Source of the DNA: JAHRVQ01 sp964548025
Lineage (GTDB): Bacteria > Pseudomonadota > Gammaproteobacteria > Pseudomonadales > Azotimanducaceae
NCBI GenBank assembly: GCA_964548025.1
Contig: CAZJRI010000215.1
Span: 1 to 7,640 of the forward strand
Length of the DNA stretch: 7,640 nt
Direction of reading: 5' to 3'
A program made the translations under genes and the position numbers. Below, piece after piece: positions 1 through 5,881 of the stretch. Under the pieces are notes generated by a model. That model ran no database searches, had not been told where the DNA came from, and worked only from the letters and a program-made list of their open reading frames with translations. Every line of letters starts with the position of its first letter. The stretch's first letter is position 1.

Positions 1-2879
1 GTCCCCTCATCGAGGACACACTGGCATTTCGTGGTCTCGCAATAAAACGGGATCGGGATGGTACACAGGATGGAATCAACGATTCACTGGATGCGAATTC
101 AGTTGACGATCGAAACTTTTCACTGGCACTAACCTGGAATGTAAATGATGCAGTTACCGTCAAAGTCCGTGGCAATGACAGGCGTTCAGACAGGGTGATA
201 GGAGCGGGTGTCATACTTCAGGAAGGCAATGTACGGGATCGTCAGCGACGAACCGATACATTCGGCAGCGGCATGCAGGAAGTTGCGATTATTGACTCGA
301 TAACGGGTATCGGAAGACCTGCGACTGACGCTGAAGTACTGGCCTCGCAGTCACTTGGTCTTGGCAACTATGGTCAGGTCCAGGAGATGTTTAATTTTAC
401 AGCATCCAATGGTCAGGTACTTACCGGTCGATATGTCCGCCCCGGTCAGGACTCTGCACCGGAATCATTCCTTGTGAACCAGGCATATGGTCAGGCATCC
501 AGTCTCAGGCTGATACAGGGAGCATCTCCAGATGATCCTAACAACAAGGTTGATCTGGTTGACTCGGGCACTGGTTCCTGTGCATATCCGTATACAGAGA
601 GAAATTGTCAGCATGAGCTGTTCGAACATCGAGCGAGTCAGAACGAAGTCAACTGGGATATCAGCGACAACTTGTCATTGAAGTATATTTTCGGCACTAA
701 TGATTTTGTCTACACATACAACATTATGACTGGCTATGGTGACAGCCCGTATACAAAACCGCGTTCAATTGTAGAGGCTGATACGCAGAGCAAGTCTCAT
801 GAGGTTCAGTTATTCTGGAATCCCACCGACAGCATCAGTATTACTTCAGGTGTTTATCTGTTTGATGAACTAAGGTTTCAGGACTTCGCAGTGGCCGATA
901 CGGAGCGATTTGTTAATCCTGCTACCTACACTGATGCGACTCAATACGGCATCAATCCGTTTTTCATCAATGATCTGGGATTCCTTAACGACCCAAATGA
1001 TGTTGCGACAGAGCCCACTTTCAGACCCAATGGTGCTGCGGTTGCTGTTGGTGAATGTATTGAATGTACAGGACTTCATGCGAGGCTTGGCCAGGCGCCT
1101 GAAGGATCAAATGTCCCGGGATTCTGGTTCGGCGATGAGCGTGGTGATTACTATTCGAACAAGACAACGCTCAAGAATAGAGCAACAGCGGTCTACACGC
1201 AGGCAACCTGGGATATAAACGAAGAGTTTGCCCTGGTGCTTGGCGTTCGTTATGCCGAAGATGAGAGACATGCGAGGGAATTTATAAGCGGATATACAGA
1301 AGTCAATGGTGGCTTCGGCAGTGCCACCACCGCATTCTCAGCATTTGATGGGGTCAATTTGGCACCCTTTGGAGGTTTCCCCGGCTACTCATACGGGCCA
1401 AATCTTGATTCCGTTAGCCTGGTTGAGTTCTTCCCCGGTCCTGGCGGTACTTTCGCAACAGGTTTTACCGGGTTCTTTATTTCCCCCGGTGGTGTTGCTG
1501 CTCTACAGGGGTTAGGCCTTCTGGGCAATTCACTTGATGCCGGTGGAACCCCTATCAGCCCATTCGTACCAGGCGGTGTTCCGGTGCCGGTAACAACTGC
1601 GGGTGGAAACTCACTGACTGATCTCGCGTGGGTGAACGTTGCCATGGGCAATGCATCATGGGACAAGGCAACTGGTGAATTTACGCCAACCTGCCCGCTT
1701 GAAGAGCAGGATACCTGCGCCAATCCCCTGTTGTTACAGGGTTTTCCTATCAGCTATAACTCACACGTCGCGGGAAGCGATACCTGGCGTGATACGAATT
1801 TCAGAGTCAATCTGGACTGGACACCGAACGACGACATTCTGATGTACTTTTCAGTGACATCGGGATACCGTGCTGGCGGCTATTCTCTGGGCGTACTTGA
1901 CGCAAAAAGCGGTCTGAACAGCACGGGTCTTACGCCTCGTTCATACGATCAGGAAGAGGTGATTGCCTATGAGATTGGCTACAAGGGATTACACTTTAAC
2001 AATTCGGTACAGATAAACGCTTCGCTCTACACCTACGAATACGATAATTATCAGGATCAGGTGAACGTATACGACAGAAACCGCAATGATACGGTGAATA
2101 TCGTTGAGAATGCGCCTGAAGCTCGTAATACAGGGTTTGAGATCGAAGCACTCTGGGCAGCCACTGACAGAATTACCCTCGGTGGCAATTACAGTTATAC
2201 GGATACCGAATATTCAGACGACTATTACCTGGCGGTTAACTACGACCAGGAACATCCAAGGTCTCTGTTCGGTGAAGCATCAGGTAAGACTATCAGAGGC
2301 GTTGCTGTTGATCTGAATGACGATGGTAGTGCGGATTATGTTCAGACGATGCCGTCGACGGGCATTGATTCCTGCAACATCCAACTGGTCGTTACGCCTA
2401 ACTGCGATTACCGGTTTAATCCTGCTGATCCTGCTGATTCACTGGAACTCGGCACAGGCACCGGACTAAACGGCGCACTGGACATGCAATACCAGGATAT
2501 GTTCATTGTTAATGCAGAGGGTGAGTCTTTGAAGGGAATCCCCGAGACCAAGTTTACCGTCTGGGGTTCATATGATCTGCCTACTGACATCGGTAGCTTC
2601 GTATTCTGGGCCAGCTACTCATATACCGGAGATCAGTATGCACAGGGCTATAAGTACAAGCTGGACTATATACCTGATCGTTATCGAGCTGATTTGAGTA
2701 TTACCTGGAGAGATCCCGATGAGAGATGGAGTGCGAGACTGTTTGTCAACAATGTGACTGATGAACAGAACGTCCGTGGCGTGGGTAATTCAGGTGAGGG
2801 GACAAACTGGCGTCAGACAGGTTCGATCCTGACACCAAGGTTCTACGGCATTGATATTCGTTACCGCTACAGCGACTGA
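1..2879 (+). CDS. TonB-dependent outer-membrane receptor, C-terminal part (5' end outside window)
   Basis: This is a TonB-dependent receptor, which imports a ligand across the outer membrane using energy from TonB-ExbB-ExbD. The reading frame is open from base 3, so the GTG at 195 is not the start; about 958 residues are visible. The signal peptide, TonB box and plug are missing off the left edge, and the visible part starts at an early barrel strand (DTLAFRG, then SLALTWNVND). Barrel signatures include the SVTSGYRAGGY strand (1851-1883), a GFEIEALW strand near 2140, LFVNNVTDE near 2745, and the C-terminal strand RFYGIDIRYRY ending in SD rather than the usual final aromatic. Extracellular loops are long: one is Gly/Pro/Phe-rich (1308-1610), four carry close cysteine pairs, and two acidic segments resemble calcium-binding loops (near 48-95 and 2310-2345). 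An intrinsic terminator follows. The substrate cannot be read from the sequence; the epoxide hydrolase downstream only hints at an oxygenated organic compound. Family assignment is firm. Confidence 0.93.
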   Translation, partial: PLIEDTLAFRGLAIKRDRDGTQDGINDSLDANSVDDRNFSLALTWNVNDAVTVKVRGNDRRSDRVIGAGVILQEGNVRDRQRRTDTFGSGMQEVAIIDSITGIGRPATDAEVLASQSLGLGNYGQVQEMFNFTASNGQVLTGRYVRPGQDSAPESFLVNQAYGQASSLRLIQGASPDDPNNKVDLVDSGTGSCAYPYTERNCQHELFEHRASQNEVNWDISDNLSLKYIFGTNDFVYTYNIMTGYGDSPYTKPRSIVEADTQSKSHEVQLFWNPTDSISITSGVYLFDELRFQDFAVADTERFVNPATYTDATQYGINPFFINDLGFLNDPNDVATEPTFRPNGAAVAVGECIECTGLHARLGQAPEGSNVPGFWFGDERGDYYSNKTTLKNRATAVYTQATWDINEEFALVLGVRYAEDERHAREFISGYTEVNGGFGSATTAFSAFDGVNLAPFGGFPGYSYGPNLDSVSLVEFFPGPGGTFATGFTGFFISPGGVAALQGLGLLGNSLDAGGTPISPFVPGGVPVPVTTAGGNSLTDLAWVNVAMGNASWDKATGEFTPTCPLEEQDTCANPLLLQGFPISYNSHVAGSDTWRDTNFRVNLDWTPNDDILMYFSVTSGYRAGGYSLGVLDAKSGLNSTGLTPRSYDQEEVIAYEIGYKGLHFNNSVQINASLYTYEYDNYQDQVNVYDRNRNDTVNIVENAPEARNTGFEIEALWAATDRITLGGNYSYTDTEYSDDYYLAVNYDQEHPRSLFGEASGKTIRGVAVDLNDDGSADYVQTMPSTGIDSCNIQLVVTPNCDYRFNPADPADSLELGTGTGLNGALDMQYQDMFIVNAEGESLKGIPETKFTVWGSYDLPTDIGSFVFWASYSYTGDQYAQGYKYKLDYIPDRYRADLSITWRDPDERWSARLFVNNVTDEQNVRGVGNSGEGTNWRQTGSILTPRFYGIDIRYRYSD

Positions 2880-2883
2880 ACCT

Positions 2884-2916
2884 CACCCGGTTCAGATGTC
2901 ATATCTGAGCCAGGTG
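2884..2916 (+). other. Hairpin just after the receptor stop codon
   Basis: Arm GGTTCAGAT (2889-2897) pairs with ATCTGAGCC (2903-2911), with one G-T wobble. After one mismatch, CACC (2884-2887) pairs with GGTG (2913-2916). No T-run follows, so this is not itself a canonical terminator. CTGAACC (2876-2882), which covers the stop codon, could instead pair with GGTTCAG (2889-2895), giving a mutually exclusive fold. It may stabilise the 3' end of the receptor mRNA. Confidence 0.45.
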
Positions 2917-2925
2917 TCTATTCTC

Positions 2926-2961
2926 AACCCCGGATAGCATAACTATCCGGGGTTTTTTTTT
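2926..2961 (+). terminator. Rho-independent terminator of the receptor gene
   Basis: A perfect stem pairs AACCCCGGATAG (2926-2937) with CTATCCGGGGTT (2943-2954) around the five-base loop CATAA. Nine T residues run from 2953 to 2961. It lies 47 bases after the receptor stop codon and separates that gene from the TetR-type regulator downstream. This is a textbook intrinsic terminator. Confidence 0.93.
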
Positions 2962-3043
2962 ACTAATGCCATGACATAGAACCCGTCTGGTGGCTAATCT
3001 TGCCGCTAACTGGATATTGCGCCTCTGAAGTTGATTAATCGGG

Positions 3044-3072
3044 TTGAATAGATAATTCTACTCAAATAGAAT
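3044..3072 (+). promoter_or_regulatory. Predicted sigma70-type promoter of the first TetR-type gene
   Basis: A -35 like element TTGAAT (3044-3049) and a -10 like element TAGAAT (3067-3072) are separated by exactly 17 bases. They match the consensus at 4 of 6 and 5 of 6 positions. Transcription would start near 3079, leaving a leader of about 26 bases before the ATG at 3105. The -10 element lies inside two overlapping inverted repeats, so a bound dimer there would block RNA polymerase. Confidence 0.6.
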
Positions 3073-3092
3073 TACCTCTCGCCCGGTAATTC
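3053..3092. promoter_or_regulatory. Two overlapping inverted repeats, probable TetR operators
   Basis: Repeat one pairs TAATTCTA (3053-3060) with TAGAATTA (3067-3074) across a 6-base spacer. Repeat two pairs GAATTACC (3069-3076) with GGTAATTC (3085-3092) across an 8-base spacer. Both are perfect over 8 bp per arm, share bases 3069-3074, and have centres 17 bp apart. They cover the promoter spacer, the -10 element and the likely transcription start of the TetR-type gene at 3105. TetR-family dimers commonly bind such sites and repress their own promoter. Which regulator binds here is inferred. Confidence 0.55.
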
Positions 3093-3104
3093 CGATATAG
3101 TTTT

Positions 3105-3719
3105 ATGTCTACAGCTCTTGCAACCAAAAAGTATCCAAGGCGTACGCTTCGAAAAATTGAAACGCGAAAGCGGATAATGAGAGCGACGTACGGGCTTGTG
3201 GCCTCAGTCGGGTGTGCCGAGATTACAATGGCCATGGTCGCGGATGAGGCAGATATTCATGTAACGACATTATTTACCCATTTTGATTCAAAAGCGGATC
3301 TGTTTGCTGCACTCAGCGAACCTGCAATCAGGGGATTGCAGAATCGGGTCGAATCGAATATGGGCAAGGTAAAATTTTTGCCTTTTCTTAATGAACTACA
3401 GGTTGAATTCGCAGAGAAATATGAGCAAGCCGGGCAGAAAGCGATCAATAGCTCATATTATCTGCGGAGCCAGGTGGAACTACTGCCTGCCTGGTTACAA
3501 TTCGAAAAAAGACAGATTGAGTTGTTTGCCGACTACATGAGCCACGACTACGAGATGACTCCGCTACAGGCTCGTATGATTGCGGGGATGATCGTCTCGG
3601 CGTCAATCTTCACCTACGATCAATGGCTTGACAATTATTCCAATCAGAGCCTCGTGGATTCAACCAGGGAAAATCTAAAGGAGATTGAAAAAATCCTGAC
3701 AAGGAGTTTTCATATTTAG
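3105..3719 (+). CDS. TetR/AcrR-family transcriptional regulator
   Basis: This is a 204-residue protein of normal TetR-family length, a dimeric cytoplasmic repressor that releases DNA on binding a small ligand. The N-terminal DNA-binding domain spans roughly residues 15-65: helix 1 is in RKIETRKRIMRATYGLVAS, and the helix-turn-helix is in TMAMVADEADIHVTTLFTHF (41-60), followed by the family-typical F-x-S-K-A-D-L-F. Residues 80-204 form the variable helical ligand domain, which gives no clue to the ligand. The ATG at 3105 is the first start in frame and fits the usual N-terminal length, but no good Shine-Dalgarno sequence precedes it. A sigma70-like promoter and two overlapping palindromes lie just upstream, so autoregulation is likely. 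Its targets could include the receptor upstream or the epoxide hydrolase downstream; this is inference. Confidence 0.9.
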   Translation: MSTALATKKYPRRTLRKIETRKRIMRATYGLVASVGCAEITMAMVADEADIHVTTLFTHFDSKADLFAALSEPAIRGLQNRVESNMGKVKFLPFLNELQVEFAEKYEQAGQKAINSSYYLRSQVELLPAWLQFEKRQIELFADYMSHDYEMTPLQARMIAGMIVSASIFTYDQWLDNYSNQSLVDSTRENLKEIEKILTRSFHI

Positions 3720-3873
3720 TTTGAACCCGATTGATTAAACAAGAAACCAATTCCCTGAATTCTTCCAGCATTGAGGCCAGCAACAAATACAAGGCTGCAA
3801 CATCAATGAGTGAGTGATAACGACAGGGACGATGTCAACTAGAGCAACCAATCAGCACCTGTTAGAGGGTTAG

Positions 3874-4668
3874 ATGAGTATTAGAGAAAAATCAANNNNN
3901 NNNNNNNNCGGAGAACCAGCATCATATTAGCCGCCAGAAAGTTAATGCAGGAGTCGGAGGGTGCTGGCTTTTCAATGCGGGCACTGGCGATAAATGCTGG
4001 GGTCAGTATCGCAACACCCTACAATCTGTTTGGATCGAAACAGGCGATTATTTGTGCCGTTGTCAAGTCGGATTTGAGGCACTTTCGAGAGGAATTGCTT
4101 AGAGTACAGAACAATGAGCTTGATGCTTTTTTTTCAGGCGGTCAAACTTGCAACCCATATGCCTGCCTCAGAGCCTGAATTCTACAGGCCTGTGCTCCTT
4201 TCCATGTTCCAGGAATGCGAAGGGGAGATTGCGACAATTTACTTCGGTAATGCGCATCTGTTCTGGAAGGGCCTCATCAAGCAGGCAATTAATGCGGGTT
4301 ATCTTGAATCTGAGACTGAACCGGATGCATTTGCTTTCAATTTAAGTCAGAGCCTGGACTCGGCTCTTTTTGAATGGGCCAACGGCGTGCTCTCACTTGA
4401 AGAAATGGAAGTGCGTACTAGCTATCACGTCGCAATTTCACTATCGGCGATGGCGACCCGAAGAAGTCACACTCATTTACAGTCCAGGATTCAGGAAGCT
4501 CAAAATTCTTTGAGATCCATCTGGCAGAAGCAACTTCAGGTCGCAATGCAGGCTGGGCCGTTGGATGAAATGCTTGAGAAAGTTGCTGAAGACCAGCTTG
4601 CAACGGTTGATCAGGATACCGAATCCGCTCAGAGTCAGAGCCACTCTTTATCACAAGTCGGTAGCTAA
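3874..4668 (+). pseudogene. Second TetR-family regulator, interrupted by an assembly gap and a frameshift
   Basis: After the gap the frame reads RRTSIILAARKLMQES, then a helix-turn-helix in FSMRALAINAGVSIATPYNLF followed by GSKQAI, typical of TetR DNA-binding domains. The frame then runs out in a T8 run (4127-4134) and stops at 4178. The ligand domain continues in the +1 frame (…FFQAVKLATHMPASEPEFYRP…) to the stop at 4666-4668. Deleting one T joins them as NELDAFFQAVKLATHM without a break. The likely start is ATG 3874, preceded by GAGGG at 3865-3869, but its frame does not meet the post-gap frame through 13 N; a gap of 11 or 14 bases would fit. ATG 4114 is not a credible start, since it would omit the DNA-binding domain. 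The last ~60 residues are Gln/Ser-rich and extend beyond the usual fold. The frameshift may be a sequencing error, in which case the gene is intact. Confidence 0.75.
3896..3908. other. Assembly gap (13 N)
   Basis: Thirteen unresolved bases lie within the first codons of the second TetR-type gene. The true gap length is uncertain: the upstream start codon and the downstream reading frame would agree only if the gap were 11 or 14 bases (or another length of that series). Confidence 0.99.
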
Positions 4669-4687
4669 TCAGATTTAACCTCAACAA

Positions 4688-4716
4688 TTCAGAATGAGGC
4701 TTATTTCGATTATTCT
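4688..4716 (+). promoter_or_regulatory. Weak candidate promoter of the epoxide hydrolase gene
   Basis: TTCAGA (4688-4693) and TATTCT (4711-4716) are 17 bases apart, each matching the sigma70 consensus at 4 of 6 positions. A short inverted repeat, CCTCA (4679-4683) with TGAGG (4695-4699), overlaps the -35 element. The 80-base gap after the TetR-type gene leaves room for a promoter, but read-through from upstream is equally possible. Confidence 0.3.
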
Positions 4717-4736
4717 ATCCGGCATGTGAACTTATT

Positions 4737-4742
4737 GAGAGG
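4737..4742 (+). promoter_or_regulatory. Ribosome binding site of the epoxide hydrolase gene
   Basis: GAGAGG lies 6 bases before the ATG at 4749. It supports that start over any internal methionine. Confidence 0.7.
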
Positions 4743-4748
4743 CAGAAT

Positions 4749-5705
4749 ATGTACAACCAAATCGCTGAGCGTCGAGTCGATACGAACGGAATTAAACTGA
4801 AGATAGCTGAGCAGGGTGAAGGGCCGCTGGTTCTCCTGCTGCACGGGTTCCCTGAGTCGTGGTACTCGTGGCGACATCAGTTTGCACCCATAGCCGCAGC
4901 AGGCTTCAAATGCGTTGCGCCTGATATGAGAGGTTATGGCGAAAGCGATAAACCTGAAGCCATAACAGCGTACAATCAGGTCGAAGTGGTTAACGACATA
5001 ATCGGTTTAATTGCTACACTTGGTTACGAGACAGCCATCGTTATTGGTCACGACTGGGGCGCACCAACAGCATGGAGTTGTGCGCTGAACCATCCCGATA
5101 AAGTAACGGCGGTTGGCGCACTTTCAGTTCCATTTTCGCCAAGAAGCGAAACCCCGCCTCTAGCTAATATCAAAGCAATATTCAAGGATGTGTTTTTTTA
5201 TCAACTCTACTTCCAGCAGCCGGGTATTGCAGAGGCTGAGTTCGAGGCGAATATTGAGGTATCCCTGCGCAAATTCCTCTACATGGCGTCAGGAGACGGC
5301 GATTTCATGCAGAGTGATCAAAAACCTGCCGACTCCGATCTCCTGTCTGATATAACAGATCCTGGTGAATTACCTGGATGGTGCGGGCCTTCTGACCTTG
5401 ATTACTATGTCCAGCAGTTTTCAATCGACGGATTCCGGGGTCCGCTGAATTACTATCGCAACATGGATCTCACCTGGGAGTTAACTGCAAATTCTCCTCG
5501 CAAAATCGAACAACCGGCCATGTTCGTTGCAGGTGAACAGGATGGCGTTATTATTATGGCAGCGGCGGCGCTCGAGAATCTGCCGGTAAATGTAACCGAT
5601 CTTCGAATTAATGAATTGATACCAGAGATTGGTCACTGGACTCAGCAGGAGGCTCCTGATCAGGTGAATGATGCAATTGTGAGATTTCTGCGATCAGTTG
5701 CTTGA
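4749..5705 (+). CDS. Epoxide hydrolase (alpha/beta-hydrolase fold, soluble epoxide hydrolase-like)
   Basis: This 318-residue cytoplasmic enzyme should open epoxides to vicinal diols through a covalent ester on an aspartate. The oxyanion motif HGFP is at 32-35, RGYGES at 61-66, and the nucleophile is Asp102 in GHDWGAP. The charge-relay pair is Asp265 (GEQD) and His296 (GHWTQ). Two cap tyrosines that hold the epoxide oxygen are present: Tyr154 in YQLYFQQPG and Tyr236 in RGPLNYYRNM. The Asp nucleophile and both tyrosines separate it from esterases, and the WGAP context and tyrosine pair argue against haloalkane dehalogenase. From memory, the cap and C-terminal motifs are strikingly close to the C-terminal domain of mammalian soluble epoxide hydrolase (QLYFQEPG, RGPLNWYRNM, GHWTQ). 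No signal peptide is seen. It follows two TetR-type genes, one of which may control it. The natural substrate is unknown. Confidence 0.93.
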   Translation: MYNQIAERRVDTNGIKLKIAEQGEGPLVLLLHGFPESWYSWRHQFAPIAAAGFKCVAPDMRGYGESDKPEAITAYNQVEVVNDIIGLIATLGYETAIVIGHDWGAPTAWSCALNHPDKVTAVGALSVPFSPRSETPPLANIKAIFKDVFFYQLYFQQPGIAEAEFEANIEVSLRKFLYMASGDGDFMQSDQKPADSDLLSDITDPGELPGWCGPSDLDYYVQQFSIDGFRGPLNYYRNMDLTWELTANSPRKIEQPAMFVAGEQDGVIIMAAAALENLPVNVTDLRINELIPEIGHWTQQEAPDQVNDAIVRFLRSVA

Positions 5706-5717
5706 CTGGTCCGGCAA

Positions 5718-5758
5718 ACCAACCTGTTTTCTGAGCAATAATCAGTAAACAGTTTGGT
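5718..5758. terminator. Long imperfect hairpin between convergent genes, possible bidirectional terminator
   Basis: ACCAACCTGTTT (5718-5729) pairs with AAACAGTTTGGT (5747-5758) with one mismatch. Inside it, CTGA (5731-5734) pairs with TCAG (5742-5745) around a 7-base loop. It begins 13 bases after the epoxide hydrolase stop codon, where a terminator is expected. No T-run follows on either strand, so an intrinsic mechanism is doubtful. Confidence 0.4.
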
Positions 5759-5806
5759 GGTTCTGGATTTTATTGGCGGCTGTTGTGATTTTCAAAATTG
5801 CCAGCG

Positions 5807-5878
5807 GGCGATCATCTTTATGATGTCAGTCTAATGTCAGTCTAATGTCAGGAGATGTTGGCGGGATATTTGATCGCC
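5807..5878. repeat. 8-bp inverted repeat bracketing a direct-repeat cluster
   Basis: GGCGATCA (5807-5814) and TGATCGCC (5871-5878) are perfect inverse copies, 56 bases apart. The right arm ends 3 bases from the sulfotransferase stop codon. The three 11-bp direct repeats lie between the arms. The function is unknown and chance cannot be excluded. Confidence 0.4.
5821..5853. repeat. Three tandem 11-bp direct repeats
   Basis: The copies are TGATGTCAGTC (5821-5831), TAATGTCAGTC (5832-5842) and TAATGTCAGGA (5843-5853). The core ATGTCAG recurs every 11 bases, close to one helical turn, so the copies would face the same side of the DNA. The cluster is in non-coding DNA between two converging genes. 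It may be a small replication-slippage repeat or a protein-binding array. Confidence 0.7.
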
Positions 5879-5881
5879 TCG

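Noticed and set aside
195..200. GTG at 195 as the start of the receptor gene
   Set aside because: The same frame is open to the window edge and the upstream residues (DTLAFRG, SLALTWNVND) are typical receptor barrel sequence, so the gene begins off the left edge.
1385..1723. Minus-strand open frame of 112 codons inside the receptor gene
   Set aside because: It lies opposite the Gly/Pro-rich receptor segment, whose base composition keeps the antisense frame open. It has no ribosome site or recognisable domain.
3037..3732. Inverted near-match AATCGGGTTGAA (3037-3048) versus TTGAACCCGATT (3721-3732) around the first TetR-type gene, as mobile-element ends
   Set aside because: Only about 12 bases with one mismatch, no target duplication and no transposase; chance is likely.
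4127..4134. Programmed ribosomal frameshift site in the T8 run
   Set aside because: No stimulatory structure or upstream Shine-Dalgarno-like element is evident, and TetR-family genes are not known to use one. Sequencing error or mutation is simpler.
4114..4668. An independent gene starting at ATG 4114
   Set aside because: It would encode only a TetR ligand domain. The missing DNA-binding half lies immediately upstream in the neighbouring frame, so this is one frameshifted gene.
5365..5380. Another copy of the GAATTACC operator half-site within the epoxide hydrolase gene
   Set aside because: It is coding sequence with no matching second arm at the right spacing, so it is probably coincidental.
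4749..5705. Haloalkane dehalogenase or plain esterase assignment for the alpha/beta hydrolase
   Set aside because: Two cap tyrosines and the aspartate nucleophile in GHDWG match epoxide hydrolases; esterases use serine and dehalogenases lack the tyrosine pair.
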